DNA of 64,000 bases from Microbacterium salsuginis. Its GTDB lineage: Bacteria; Actinomycetota; Actinomycetes; Actinomycetales; Microbacteriaceae. This document shows positions 1 through 8,946 of the stretch, piece after piece (the first letter of the stretch is position 1; the number at the start of each line of letters is the position of its first letter). The notes beneath the pieces were generated by a model that saw nothing but the letters and a program-made list of their open reading frames with translations, searched no databases and had not been told where the DNA came from. The DNA lies in the NCBI RefSeq assembly GCF_012524205.1, contig NZ_JABACI010000005.1, positions 434,001 to 498,000 on the forward strand. Reading direction: 5' to 3'. The position numbers and the translations under genes were made by a program.

Positions 1-2
1 TC

Positions 3-371
3 AGCGAGGGGATCTCGTCGACCGACGAGCCCGCCGTGCTCGTGCGCGATCTCACCGGCACGATCACCGCGTGGATCGAAGTGGGGGCCCCCGATGCCGC
101 GCGCCTGCATTTCGGAAGCATGCAGGCGGCTCGTACCGTGGTCTACACGCACCGCGACCCCGCGAAGGTGGCCGCGCCATGGGTCGGCAAGCGCATCCAC
201 CGTTCGGACGAGATCTCGCTCTACAGCTTCGATCCCGGCTTCATCGACCAGGCTGTGGCGGCGCTCGAGCGCCGCAACGCTATGACGCTCTCCCTCACCG
301 AGCGGCGCATGTATCTCGAACTCAACGGACAGACGTCAGAGTCGCCGATCCACGAGCAGCAGGTCGCCTGA
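3..371 (+). CDS. YaeQ family protein, 3' part only
   Basis: The gene enters the window already open, and only the last ~122 codons are present. The residues ITAWIEVGAPDAARLH, the run around VVYTHRD and the C-terminal block ending in MTLSLTERRMYLEL match the YaeQ family, whose fold resembles PD-(D/E)XK nucleases and whose biochemical role is unsettled. It ends 20 bp before a palindrome that serves the next operon, so it is probably a separate transcript. The start and the N-terminal half lie outside the window. Confidence 0.8.
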   Translation, partial: SEGISSTDEPAVLVRDLTGTITAWIEVGAPDAARLHFGSMQAARTVVYTHRDPAKVAAPWVGKRIHRSDEISLYSFDPGFIDQAVAALERRNAMTLSLTERRMYLELNGQTSESPIHEQQVA

Positions 372-391
372 CTCCCCCTGACTTCGCCGTA

Positions 392-417
392 GTGACCAGA
401 CCCGCTACACTGGTCAC
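392..417. promoter_or_regulatory. Inverted repeat, probable TetR operator over a promoter
   Basis: GTGACCAG, a 10-nt spacer, then CTGGTCAC: perfect 8-bp arms. TACACT (405-410), a plausible -10 box, lies across the spacer and right arm, and the hydrolase start follows at 433. The TetR gene is the second gene of the downstream operon, so autorepression of the hydrolase-TetR pair is the natural reading (inference). Confidence 0.6.
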
Positions 418-432
418 AACGAGCGGAGGCGG

Positions 433-1314
433 ATGAACGCGGCGCGCAACACGATCGAGCTGACGGGTGCCGTCGTCTCGTATCTCGAGTGGGTGCCGGC
501 GCGCCCGATCGGGCTGACCGTCGTGCTGCTGCACGGGGGCGGCGCAGACAACGCGGAGCTGTCGTGGGGGCTGTTCGGAGCAGTCCTGGCAGACAACGGG
601 TATCGAGTGATCGCACCCGACCACCCGGGCTTCGGCCACTCCGCACCGGCGGACTGGCCGCTCACGCAGGCCGATCTCGTCCGCTACGTCGGCGAGCTCA
701 TCGATGCGCTGGCTCCGAGCGACTACGTGCTGGGCGGCCTGTCGCTGGGCGGCGGACTCACCCTCGGGCATCTCCTCGAGCGTCCCGGCGACGCCATGGG
801 CGCGATGCTGTTCGGCTCATTCGGGATCATGCCGCGCTTGAGCGACGGCCCTCTGGGGGGCCTCAGTCACTTCGCGACCGCGATGATGCTGCGCACGGGC
901 ATGCTCGCCGCCCTCACGCGCTCGTACTCCCGCAGCGCCTCGGCCATGGAGCGCGGGCTGCGGGAGATCGTACGGAATCCCGGCGCCCGCACGCCGGCGC
1001 TCGTCGACGCTGTCATCGCCGAAGCCGCCTCTGGGAACGGCATGCGGGTGTTCGGCGAGTGGCAGCGCGATCAGGTCCGATGGTCGACCCTGCGCACTGA
1101 CTACACGGCGCGGCTGGCTTCGATCCACACGCCGATCCTCCTCGTACACGGCTCGCGTGACAGCGGCGTGCCGATCGCCCGCGCGCGGGTGGCAGCCCGG
1201 TTGCTTCCTGATGCCAGGCTGCTGGCGGTCGAGGACGCCGGACACTGGGTGCAGCGGGACCGTCCGGACGTCGTGCTCCCGGCTGTCCGCCGCTTCCTCG
1301 ACAGGCTCCGCTGA
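433..1314 (+). CDS. alpha/beta-fold hydrolase
   Basis: A 293-residue cytoplasmic hydrolase of the classical alpha/beta fold. The oxyanion motif LLHGGG is at about residues 32-37, and the nucleophile elbow GLSLGG places Ser at about 104. The acid is Asp ~243 in HGSRDSG and the catalytic His ~271 is in DAGHW. No signal peptide is seen and the substrate cannot be deduced. The start is preceded by GAGCGGAGGCGG. Its stop overlaps the start of the TetR gene (TGATG), so the two are translationally coupled and are probably induced together by a TetR ligand. Confidence 0.85.
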   Translation: MNAARNTIELTGAVVSYLEWVPARPIGLTVVLLHGGGADNAELSWGLFGAVLADNGYRVIAPDHPGFGHSAPADWPLTQADLVRYVGELIDALAPSDYVLGGLSLGGGLTLGHLLERPGDAMGAMLFGSFGIMPRLSDGPLGGLSHFATAMMLRTGMLAALTRSYSRSASAMERGLREIVRNPGARTPALVDAVIAEAASGNGMRVFGEWQRDQVRWSTLRTDYTARLASIHTPILLVHGSRDSGVPIARARVAARLLPDARLLAVEDAGHWVQRDRPDVVLPAVRRFLDRLR

Positions 1315-1892
1315 TGCCACGCCCCCTGATCGACAACCGGCGAGAACGCATCCTCGACGCCGCGGAAGCGCTCGTCCTGGACCGAGGATTCGACGCGATG
1401 AGCGTTGCGCGGGTCGCCGAGGGAGCCGAGATCGGGAAGGGCGCGGTCTATCTGGAGTTCGCGAGCAAGCACGACATCCTCGACGGAGTTCTCACCCGTG
1501 CCACTGCGCGCCTTCAGGCTCGTGTCGACGCGGAGCTCGGCATCCGTCCCTCTCTGTCGGCGGCGTATCGCGCGGCGGCGCGCGCACTCCTGGCGGATGA
1601 GCTCATGAGCGCGGCCTTCCTGGATGATCGGGGCATTCTGGGATCCCACGTCGACGCCGTGGCCGACGGCCGGTACCGCGCGCGCCATCGCTCCGTCGTC
1701 GCGTGGCTCTGCGAGCTGGAGCGACGGGACGCGCTCGCGGACGGCGTCAACCCGGAGCACCTTGCGATCGCACTGTCGAGCGCGACGATCGGACTCCTGT
1801 CGGCCGCTCGGATCATCGGGCCGCTCACACCGGCGCAACTGGAAGGTGCGATCGAGACGTTCGCGCACATGGTCGCCGTCTACGAGCGGTGA
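1314..1892 (+). CDS. TetR/AcrR family transcriptional regulator
   Basis: A 192-residue one-component repressor. The N-terminal helix-turn-helix at residues ~8-55 reads RERILDAAEALVLDRGFDAM...VARVAEGAEIGKGAVYLEF, typical of TetR. The rest is a variable ligand-binding helical domain that I cannot assign to a ligand. The ATG overlaps the stop of the upstream hydrolase by one base. The inverted repeat at 392-417 is the likely binding site, so the operon would be autoregulated. Confidence 0.9.
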   Translation: MPRPLIDNRRERILDAAEALVLDRGFDAMSVARVAEGAEIGKGAVYLEFASKHDILDGVLTRATARLQARVDAELGIRPSLSAAYRAAARALLADELMSAAFLDDRGILGSHVDAVADGRYRARHRSVVAWLCELERRDALADGVNPEHLAIALSSATIGLLSAARIIGPLTPAQLEGAIETFAHMVAVYER

Positions 1893-1922
1893 CACGGCGC
1901 ATCCACGCTGGCCGCCCGGGGG

Positions 1923-2348
1923 TCAGCTCGCGGCAGACTCGTCGTACCGGGCGCGCGCGACCGCGATGTCGGATTGGTGTGACTCGGTCCAGGTCACGAG
2001 GGCGAGGACTGTTGCGTTGAGACTACGACCGAGGTCGGTGAGCGAGTAGTCGACACGGGGAGGGACGACCGGGTGCACGGTGCGTGACACCAGCCCGTCG
2101 CGCTCCAGTTGCCGGAGTGTGACAGTGAGCATTCGTTGACTCACTCCGTCGACGAGGCGCAGCAGCTCCGTGAACCGAAGCGTGCCGTTCTCGAGCAGCG
2201 CCATGACCAGCAGCGACCACTTGTCGGCGATCCGATCCAGGATCTGTCGAACTTCGCAATCCTCCCTCGCGTCCCACTGGAATGGGTCGTTCGGCATGTC
2301 GGTGACTTCGCAGGAACCGACGTACTCCGAAGTGCGTACTTCCGTCAT
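1923..2348 (-). CDS. HxlR family transcriptional regulator
   Basis: The core CEVRQILDRIADKWSLLVMAL followed by RFTELLRLVDGVSQRMLTVTLRQLERDGLV and a wing ending in YSLTDLGRSL is diagnostic of the HxlR winged-helix family. Members often sense thiol or quinone stress through a Cys in the N-terminal region, and Cys precedes EVRQ here. The start is uncertain: the ATG at 2348 is chosen, but GTG 2381 and ATG 2297 are in frame and none has a good ribosome binding site. It is divergent from the MFS exporter at 2411, the usual arrangement for a local repressor of an efflux pump. Confidence 0.85.
   Translation of the reverse strand: MTEVRTSEYVGSCEVTDMPNDPFQWDAREDCEVRQILDRIADKWSLLVMALLENGTLRFTELLRLVDGVSQRMLTVTLRQLERDGLVSRTVHPVVPPRVDYSLTDLGRSLNATVLALVTWTESHQSDIAVARARYDESAAS
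2322..2339. promoter_or_regulatory. Paired GTAC half-sites, possible HxlR operator
   Basis: Two GTAC tetramers 14 bp apart (2322-2325 and 2336-2339) lie near the chosen start of hxlR and upstream of the MFS gene. An ACTTCG/CGAAGT inverted pair overlaps the same stretch. HxlR proteins commonly bind short dyads between themselves and the regulated gene. This is a tentative site and would fall inside the coding sequence if the upstream start is the real one. Confidence 0.35.
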
Positions 2349-2410
2349 GCGCCCATGATGACGCACGATGCTGTCAGGCACAAGAAGTAACCGACCACCT
2401 GAGGAGCACT

Positions 2411-3808
2411 GTGACGACGACCACCGAAGCCGGCTCGCCCGGCATTCAGCTGCGCGGCAGCGGGATCCTGCTGCTGATCACCCTGTGCGGCGCGGCGTTC
2501 CTCGAGGGCATCGACATCGCGATGTTCAACGTGGCGCTGCCGGTCATCCGCGGCGATCTCGGGCTCGAGACCACTCAGCTGCAGTGGATCCTCAGCGGCT
2601 ACGTCGTTGCGTACGGCGGATTCATGATCCTCGGGGGCCGCGTCGGCGACCGGTTCGGCCGGCGGCGGGTGTTCCTGATCGCTCTCAGCGTCTTCATCGT
2701 CTTCTCGATGGCCGGCGGGTTCGCAGAAGACGGCTGGATGCTCGTCGTCGCGCGGTTTGCGACCGGTATCGCCGCCGCGTTCATGATGCCCGCAGGGCTG
2801 TCGATCATCACGACCGGCTTCGCCGAAGGGTCGGCCCGCAACCGTGCCGTGCTCATCTATGCGGGAATCGGCGCCGCCGGCTTCTCCCTCGGCCTCGTCG
2901 CGGGAGGCCTGCTCACAGCGATCGGGTGGCGGTGGGTCTTCTTCGCACCTGTCGTGCTGGGCGCGCTCATCCTCGTCGGTGCGCTCACGCTCATCCCGCG
3001 CGACACCACCGAGCGCGATCGGAGTCCTTTCGACGCCATCGGGGCGGTGGCGCTCACCGCGGGCATCGTGATGACGGTGCTGGCCGTCGAGCAGGCTTCC
3101 CATGGCGCGTGGCCCATTGTGATCGCCGCGACGATGGGCGCGATCATCGCACTCGTCGCCTTCGGAGTGCGCCAGCGCACGGCGGCCGTGCCGATCATCC
3201 CATCCGCCTTCCTTCGCTCACGCGCCCTGTTGCGCGCCTACCTCGGCGCAGGTTCCCTGGCCGCCGGCTTCATGGGCTTTCAATTCATCGTCGTGCTGTA
3301 TCTGCAGGAGCTGCGGGGTTTCACCGCGTTACAGACCGCATTGGCAATGGTCGTGATGGCGATCGATGCGGTCCTCGCGCCGACCGTCACGCCGCGGCTT
3401 GTCGCACGATTCGGCACGTGGCCGGTGGCGATCGGCGGACTGATGTTCGCGGCCCTGTCGTACCTGCTGTTCCTCCCGGTGGGGCCCGATTGGACCTATG
3501 CCCTGATGTTCCCGAGCTTCCTTGCGCTGGGTCTCGCGTTCACGTTCGCCTATGGACCGCTCACGATTGCCGCTACCGACGGCATCGCGGATCGCGATCA
3601 GGGACTGACCAGCGGCATTCTGTACACCTTCTTCCAGTTCGGCGCTGCGATCGGCCTCGCCGTCACGAGTGCCGTGCTCACCATCGCCGTGAACGCCGGC
3701 AGCGAGCCATTGGGCGCGTACCGCGCCGCGCTGTGGGTACCGCTCGCGCTGGCCGTGCTGGGGATCATCACGGCCGTTGCGGGTCGACCGCGCCGGCGAG
3801 TGTCGTGA
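2411..3808 (+). CDS. MFS transporter, DHA2 (EmrB/QacA-like) drug exporter
   Basis: A 465-residue polytopic membrane protein. The opening FLEGIDIAMFNVALPVI is the motif D1 region of DHA2 drug:H+ antiporters, and GGRVGDRFGRRR is the MFS motif A loop after the second helix. About 14 hydrophobic segments can be counted across the length. The GTG start has GAGGAG a few bases upstream. It is divergent from an HxlR regulator, which suggests inducible efflux of a toxic compound. Substrate unknown. A strong hairpin follows the stop. Confidence 0.88.
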   Translation: MTTTTEAGSPGIQLRGSGILLLITLCGAAFLEGIDIAMFNVALPVIRGDLGLETTQLQWILSGYVVAYGGFMILGGRVGDRFGRRRVFLIALSVFIVFSMAGGFAEDGWMLVVARFATGIAAAFMMPAGLSIITTGFAEGSARNRAVLIYAGIGAAGFSLGLVAGGLLTAIGWRWVFFAPVVLGALILVGALTLIPRDTTERDRSPFDAIGAVALTAGIVMTVLAVEQASHGAWPIVIAATMGAIIALVAFGVRQRTAAVPIIPSAFLRSRALLRAYLGAGSLAAGFMGFQFIVVLYLQELRGFTALQTALAMVVMAIDAVLAPTVTPRLVARFGTWPVAIGGLMFAALSYLLFLPVGPDWTYALMFPSFLALGLAFTFAYGPLTIAATDGIADRDQGLTSGILYTFFQFGAAIGLAVTSAVLTIAVNAGSEPLGAYRAALWVPLALAVLGIITAVAGRPRRRVS

Positions 3809-3814
3809 GCGCGA

Positions 3815-3834
3815 GGCCCGGCGACGGCCGGGCC
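3815..3834. terminator. Bidirectional hairpin terminator
   Basis: GGCCCGGC, loop GACG, GCCGGGCC: a perfect 8-bp GC-only stem between the convergent MFS exporter and VOC protein genes. There is no U-tract, as is common in high-GC actinobacteria. Confidence 0.7.
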
Positions 3835-3847
3835 CCGCGTGAACCCG

Positions 3848-4270
3848 TCAGCCGGCGGGGTGCGTCGCCGCGATGTCGAGCACCCATGTGACGCCGAAGC
3901 GATCGGTGAGCTGTCCGTACAGCGGTGCCCACGGCGACGCGTCGAGCGGCTGACGCACTGTGGCCCCGTCGCTCAGCTTCTTCCAGTAGCGCGTCAGCTC
4001 GGCGGCGTCCGTCCCGCGCACCGAGACGAAGAAGGGGTCGTGCCCCTGATCCCACGGGAGGTGCGCATACACGTCGTACGCCATGATGCGGAACCCGTTC
4101 TCGGCCGACACCTGGCCCCACACCACCAGGGCGGCGGTGTCGGCGTCGGCCATGCCCATGTCGGCGTAGCTGATGATCGCGAGCTCGCCGCCGAAGACGG
4201 TGCGGTAGAACTCGAGGGCCTCCCGTGCTGCGCCGCGGAAGTTGAGGTGGGGAGTCACTGCGATGGTCAT
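3848..4270 (-). CDS. VOC family protein (PhnB/glyoxalase-like)
   Basis: A 140-residue vicinal-oxygen-chelate fold protein. The start MTIAVTPHLNFRGAAREALE followed by FYRTVFGGEL is the classic opening of the PhnB-like 3-demethylubiquinone methyltransferase-related VOC family. The start at 4270 has AGGACGAG upstream and begins at the conserved first strand, so the longer open frame to 4363 is not used. It is divergent from a WYL regulator, a pairing frequent in actinobacteria. The enzymatic role of this subfamily is not established. Confidence 0.85.
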   Translation of the reverse strand: MTIAVTPHLNFRGAAREALEFYRTVFGGELAIISYADMGMADADTAALVVWGQVSAENGFRIMAYDVYAHLPWDQGHDPFFVSVRGTDAAELTRYWKKLSDGATVRQPLDASPWAPLYGQLTDRFGVTWVLDIAATHPAG

Positions 4271-4377
4271 GGAACTCGTCCTGTCTGTGTCTACGGGCCT
4301 CCGGATGGCGGCCACGTCATCGATGATTCGCCGAGTAGCGGCCAGAATGTGTCCTCTACCCACGGCATGATCAGGTC

Positions 4378-5418
4378 ATGTCAACGGCGTCTTCTCGTAT
4401 GCTGACCCTGCTTTCGCTGTTGCAGACGCGGCGCGACTGGCCGGGCGCACGCCTCGCGGATCGGCTCGGGGTGAGTCCGCGCACCGTGCGCCGTGATGTC
4501 GATCGGCTGCGCGAGCTCGGATACCGGGTGGAGGCGACGAAGGGTCCCGACGGGGGCTACCGCCTCGAGGCGGGGAGCGAGCTGCCGCCCCTGCTGTTCG
4601 ACGACGAGCAGGCGGTCGCGGTGACCGTGGCGCTTCGTGCGGCGGCGTTGTCGTCGGCCGGGATCGAAGAGGCGGCGCTGCGGGCGCTGGCGACGGTGAG
4701 GCAGGTGATGCCTGCGCGGTTGCGGCACCGGTACGACGCCATCGAGTTCACCGCGGCAGTCGACGAGCGAGCGCCCGTCGACGCCGCGGTGCTCGAAGCG
4801 ATCTCGGCAGGGATTCACGCGCGCGAAGAACTCCGATTCGACTACGCCCGCGTCGGCGAAGAGTTCGACTCCCCGGCAGAGGATGTCACCGCGCCCCGGC
4901 GAACGCAGCCGCACCATCTCGTGGCGACAAGGGGCCGGTGGTACCTCGTCGGCTGGGACAAGGAGCGCGAGGACTGGCGCGTCTACCGCGTCGACCGCAT
5001 GCGTGTGCGGTCGCATCGCGGCGCCCGCTTCGCACCACGCACCGTGCCCGGCGGCGACCCGCACCGGTTTCTGCGCGCCCGATTCCGAGGGGCGACGGAT
5101 GCCGACGCCTGGCCTTGCCGGGCCACTGTGGTCGTGCGGGCTCCCGCTGCGCGCGTGCTCCCCTTCGCGGGCGACGGTGTCGTCACCCCGATCGACGCCG
5201 ACTCCTGCCTGTTCGAGACCGGAGCGTGGTCGTGGGCAGCGCTGGCCGCCCTTCTGGCGCGCTTCGACGCGGAGATCGACGTCGTCGAGCCGCCCGAGCT
5301 CGGCAGGGCGTTCGCAGACCTCGCCGCTCGGGCGTCCCGAGCCGCAGCGGGCGTCTCCCCCGTCGCATCGAATCGCCGACAGGCCGATAGCGTCGATGCC
5401 ACGGGCGCCCAGCACTGA
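4378..5418 (+). CDS. YafY/DeoR-type HTH and WYL domain regulator
   Basis: A 346-residue regulator with an N-terminal HTH_11 domain (LLQTRRDWPGARLADRLGVS ... TVRRDVDRLRELGY, residues ~10-50). A central WYL domain covers ~140-210, with the signature RGRWYLVGWDKEREDWRVYR, and a WCX-like C-terminal domain follows. WYL domains bind nucleotides or other small ligands. It probably controls the divergent VOC gene. About 13 bp separate its stop from the amine oxidase gene, so the two are likely cotranscribed. Confidence 0.9.
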   Translation: MSTASSRMLTLLSLLQTRRDWPGARLADRLGVSPRTVRRDVDRLRELGYRVEATKGPDGGYRLEAGSELPPLLFDDEQAVAVTVALRAAALSSAGIEEAALRALATVRQVMPARLRHRYDAIEFTAAVDERAPVDAAVLEAISAGIHAREELRFDYARVGEEFDSPAEDVTAPRRTQPHHLVATRGRWYLVGWDKEREDWRVYRVDRMRVRSHRGARFAPRTVPGGDPHRFLRARFRGATDADAWPCRATVVVRAPAARVLPFAGDGVVTPIDADSCLFETGAWSWAALAALLARFDAEIDVVEPPELGRAFADLAARASRAAAGVSPVASNRRQADSVDATGAQH

Positions 5419-5431
5419 GGAGGAGGCCGGG

Positions 5432-6760
5432 GTGGATCATTTCGACACGATCGTGGTCGGCGCGGGTATCGCAGGTCTCACCGTCGCGCGGCTCCTGACC
5501 CGCGCAGGCAGGAATGTCGTCGTGCTCGAGGCGCGAGAGCGCGTCGGTGGACGGGTGCTCACGGATCGCTCGCAGGGGCTCATCACCGACCTGGGCGCCT
5601 CCTGGATCCATGGCGTGACCGGCAGCCCCGTCGCCGCCGCGGCGGCGGCCTTCGGGATGCCGATGATGGAGTTCTCGGTCGGCGCCTACCAGCCTGCGAG
5701 CCGCCCCATCGCCTACTACGGACCGTCGGGAGAACGGCTCTCAGATGCCGCCGTCCGACGCTTCGTCGGCGACATCGACGCCGTCGACATCACGCTGGCG
5801 CGGGTGATCGCGGACTCGAAGGCAGATGCCTCCTACCGTGACGTGACTGAGACGGCGCTGGATGCCCAGCGCTGGGACCACGAGCGAGCGCAGCGGGTCC
5901 GCGAGTTCCTCGAACACCGGGCCGAGGAGCAATACGGGGTTCAGCGCGACCAGCTGGCTGCACACGGCCTCGACGACGACTCCATCGACGGTGACGAGGT
6001 CGTCTTCCCCGACGGCTACGACGAACTCGCCGCGCGGTTGGCAACGGGTCTCGACATCCGGCTCGGGCACGTCGTCTCGCGCGTGGCCTGGTCCGCGCAG
6101 GGTGCCACGGTCTCGAGCGGCAGCACGACGGCCACCTCCGACGATGTGGTCGTGACAGTTCCGATCGGCGTCCTGCAGTCCGAGGAGTTCGCGATCGAGC
6201 CTGCCTTGCCCGAGCCGCAGGCGAGTGCGCTGCGTCGACTCAAGATGAACGCCTTTGAGAAGGTCGTGCTGCGGTTCCCCGCCAAGTTCTGGGACGACGG
6301 CGTCTACGCGATCCGCCAGCAGGGCCCCGAGGGACGTTGGTGGCACTCCTGGTACGACCTCACCCGCCTGCACGGCACCCCCACACTGCTGACGTTCCTC
6401 TCCGGAGAGGCGGCCGTACAGACTCGCGGCTGGTCGGACGATCGCATCGCAGAGTCGGCCCTGGCGCAGCTGCGGCGGCTGTACGGCGCCCGGGTGGAGC
6501 AGCCGACACAGGTGCACGTGACGGCGTGGCAGGACGATCCCTTCGCCCGGGGTTCGTACGCGTACATGACGGTGGGTTCGAACACCAGCGATCACGACGA
6601 CCTCGCGAACACGGTCGGGGGCGTGCTGCACATCGCCGGAGAGGCCACCTGGACCGACGACCCAGCGACCGTGCCTGCGGCGATGTTCTCGGGTCATCGC
6701 GCCGCGTCCCGCATCCTTCAGCGAGAGATCCCCATCGACGACCTCTGGACCGAGGGCTGA
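5432..6760 (+). CDS. Flavin-containing monoamine oxidase family protein
   Basis: A 442-residue FAD-dependent amine oxidase. The dinucleotide-binding motif VVGAGIAGLT is at residues ~8-17, followed by VLEARERVGGRV and DLGASWIHG, the GG doublet and substrate entry region of the MAO/polyamine oxidase family. The C-terminal FAD motif reads HIAGEATWTDDPATVPAA. The GTG at 5432 is chosen because GAGGAGG precedes it and the Rossmann motif starts immediately. The open frame runs further upstream into the WYL gene, but that is a shadow. It probably oxidises a primary or polyamine substrate, which is not identifiable. Confidence 0.88.
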   Translation: MDHFDTIVVGAGIAGLTVARLLTRAGRNVVVLEARERVGGRVLTDRSQGLITDLGASWIHGVTGSPVAAAAAAFGMPMMEFSVGAYQPASRPIAYYGPSGERLSDAAVRRFVGDIDAVDITLARVIADSKADASYRDVTETALDAQRWDHERAQRVREFLEHRAEEQYGVQRDQLAAHGLDDDSIDGDEVVFPDGYDELAARLATGLDIRLGHVVSRVAWSAQGATVSSGSTTATSDDVVVTVPIGVLQSEEFAIEPALPEPQASALRRLKMNAFEKVVLRFPAKFWDDGVYAIRQQGPEGRWWHSWYDLTRLHGTPTLLTFLSGEAAVQTRGWSDDRIAESALAQLRRLYGARVEQPTQVHVTAWQDDPFARGSYAYMTVGSNTSDHDDLANTVGGVLHIAGEATWTDDPATVPAAMFSGHRAASRILQREIPIDDLWTEG

Positions 6761-6905
6761 CGTCGCCGCCGGGAACGTTCCGTGAGCACAGGGAAGAGCG
6801 CCTCTCAGCAGATCCGAGCATTGCCGTTCCGAAGTCCGTGAACCACTTGCGCCCGTATCCGGTGGTGGTGTGGACTACGACGAGTTCGGCACGGAGGGCT
6901 CGATC

Positions 6906-7577
6906 GTGAAGATGCTGCTGACGTCGGGAGGCGTCACCAACTCCTCAATCCGCTCAGCACTCGTCGAGCTGCTCGGCAAACCGATCGAAGAATGCCACGC
7001 GCTCCTCATTCCCACGGCGCAATGGGGACACCCGCTGTGCTCTCCGCAGACAGTGTGGATGTCGACAGCCGGGCGATGGCCAGATCAGCAAGGTTTGACG
7101 GAGCTCGGCTGGAGATCGGTCGGGGTTCTCGAGTTGAGCGCCCTGCCGACCATCGGACGGGAACGCTGGGAGTCGTGGGTGGCCGCTGCTGACGCCCTGC
7201 TGGTGGACGGTGGCGAGGCCATCTATCTCAGCCGTTGGATGCGCGAGTCGGGGCTGGCGGACCTGCTGCCCTCGCTTGCGGATACCGTGTGGGTCGGGGT
7301 GAGTGCGGGCAGCATGGTCATGACGCCACGCATCGGCAAACAGTTCGTCGAATGGGATGTCGAGGGCAGTGATGAGGCACTCGGCCTGGTGGACTTCTCG
7401 ATCTTCCCGCACCTGGACTATCCCGGCTGGGACTCCAACTCCTCCGACAGTGCCGCACGCTGGGCGGCGGAGATCGAGGGACACTCCTTCGCGATCGACG
7501 ACCACACGGCGCTCGCCATACAAGAAGGCGAGGTGCGAGTCGTCTCCGAAGGGAAATGGCTGGAACTCAACGCCTGA
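6906..7577 (+). CDS. Peptidase E-like (S51) class I glutamine amidotransferase-fold protein
   Basis: A 223-residue cytoplasmic protein of the dipeptidase E/cyanophycinase group. KMLLTSGGVTNSSIR opens the fold, DALLVDGGEAIYLSRWM is the GG(N/E) turn, and VGVSAGSMVM carries the nucleophile Ser ~133. FPHLDYPGW contains the catalytic His. The GTG start at 6906 has GGAGGG at good spacing, better than the upstream alternative at 6870. Family members hydrolyse Asp-X dipeptides; the specificity here is not proven. Confidence 0.82.
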   Translation: MKMLLTSGGVTNSSIRSALVELLGKPIEECHALLIPTAQWGHPLCSPQTVWMSTAGRWPDQQGLTELGWRSVGVLELSALPTIGRERWESWVAAADALLVDGGEAIYLSRWMRESGLADLLPSLADTVWVGVSAGSMVMTPRIGKQFVEWDVEGSDEALGLVDFSIFPHLDYPGWDSNSSDSAARWAAEIEGHSFAIDDHTALAIQEGEVRVVSEGKWLELNA

Positions 7578-7684
7578 CGGACCTCAACGACTCTTCCCAC
7601 CGTTCACCTCGGACCCTTCAGCGAGCGGATAGGGTCGGGACGACGGTCGACAGAAGCACGACGGGAACCAGCGGGACTTCGCTA

Positions 7685-7912
7685 CTACTCGCCCTCGGCT
7701 ACCGGCTCCCTGCGCTGGGGGAATAGGGCGCGCACCACGAGGGCGGCGCCACCGAGCAGACAAAGCCAGGCAGCTCCCCATGCGACCAGACCCAGCACCT
7801 GGTTTGCTTCGATCCAGGATCGTACGACGTCGGTGCCTTTGAAGAGCATCCAGACCAGGAAGATCATGATGAGGACCGCGCCGCTGAACCTCAGCCCAAG
7901 CTTTCTCGCCAT
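7685..7912 (-). CDS. Small two-TM membrane protein, unknown
   Basis: 75 residues with two hydrophobic segments, SGAVLIMIFLVWMLF (~10-24) and LGLVAWGAAWLCLLGGAALV (~40-59), and a charged C-terminus ending EPVAEGE. It starts at ATG 7912. I recognise no family. It borders decayed DNA on its upstream side. It is kept because the hydrophobic pattern and codon usage look genuine. Confidence 0.5.
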   Translation of the reverse strand: MARKLGLRFSGAVLIMIFLVWMLFKGTDVVRSWIEANQVLGLVAWGAAWLCLLGGAALVVRALFPQRREPVAEGE

Positions 7913-7929
7913 ACGTTGAAACTACTCGA

Positions 7930-8251
7930 GTTCGCTCGGATGTCGGTCGCCTATCGCGTGCCCGATCCGAACATGGTTGTGTTGGACGATGAGAACGGGC
8001 CGGCCGCGAAACCGCGCAGGCGTAGTCTGGACGGGCGCCGCAGCGTTGATGGCCGTGTCAATCTTCTTCACTCCGATCATCGGCGTCGGGTGATTTCAGA
8101 CGCCGACGGGACCGGGACCTCCGTCTGCGTATCCGCCCAGCGGTCCATTCTCGGATTCGAAACGAATATGTGGGTCTGGCTTGGAGCCGTGATGGTTGTA
8201 TTCATCGGCACTGCCATCGTGGCAAGATCCACTGCGAAGCGACCGCGCTGA
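7930..8251 (+). pseudogene. Remnant of a small membrane protein gene
   Basis: The C-terminal half reads SILGFETNMWVWLGAVMVVF and ends with a basic tail, a convincing transmembrane helix. In another frame just upstream (about 8027-8095) lies a second clear helix, VVWTGAAALMAVSIFFTPII, followed by a stop. Joining the two frames gives a plausible two-helix protein, so I infer a gene broken by two frameshifts. The product family is not known and the 5' limit is arbitrary. Confidence 0.35.
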
Positions 8252-8496
8252 TCGCGGATGACTCTGTGCAAACAGGTCGTCGTCTGGGCAATGCGCGAGG
8301 GTGCGCGGCGGGATCTCCCAGCGAGCCGCGGCCGCGTCGGATGGGGCGCCCGAGTTGCGCGACCGCGGCTCCAAGGACCTTAGAAGATGTGCGCTTCGCA
8401 GGATGCGAGGAACTCCACCACGGCGATGCTGAAGCTCGCTGTAAACGGTGGCGCGCGAGACGCTGAACCGATCCTGTCCTCCATCGCAGCATCTCT

Positions 8497-8946
8497 ATGG
8501 GCGTGTTGACGGATCTCGGTATCGATAACCAGCTCTCCGAAGCGATCTACGCCTCCGAATCGGACTGGCGGCAGAACCCGTTTGCCATCGATGCTGCCGT
8601 GACCGTTCGTGAACTTGCCGAGGCGGACGTAGTGATCGGAATCGTGAGCGACATCCACTTCGACATTCGCCCCTCGTTCAGGGCGATGGGCGTGGACGAC
8701 GCGCTACCGCCTACTCACTGTCCTTCGAGGTTGGCGCTCAGAAGTCGAATCCCGAGATCTCCGACCATGCCCACCGTGCACTCGAGGCTTCACCCTCACA
8801 GACGCTGTTCGTTGGGACCGGTCGGGTCCAGAGGGGGCGCAGTAGAGCACGGAAGGATGACTCTGCTGCTGCCGCCTCTCAACTCGCCCGAGGACACTCG
8901 GCGCCATGCAGTCGCACGGCTTCTGGCCCCCGGATCCCAGCGTTAG
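8497..8946 (+). pseudogene. HAD superfamily (subfamily IA) hydrolase, frameshifted
   Basis: Frame +1 encodes LTDLGIDNQLSEAIYASESD and VVIGIVSDIHFDIRP, the cap and motif II region of actinobacterial HAD-IA hydrolases. At about 8700 the reading continues in frame +3 as YSLSFEVGAQKSNPEI ... QTLFVGT, which is motif III and the start of motif IV. At about 8815-8835 it returns to frame +1 as GGAVEHGRMTLLLPPLNSPE, the normal C-terminus. Two compensating frameshifts, loss of the motif I N-terminus and damage to the PD of motif III make this a clear pseudogene. Weak traces extend upstream to about 8380. Confidence 0.75.

Noticed and set aside
6770-6783. GGGAACGTTCC palindrome upstream of the peptidase E gene as a LexA box
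   Set aside because: The actinobacterial SOS box needs CGAAC-N4-GTTCG; this has no central spacer and no SOS gene follows.
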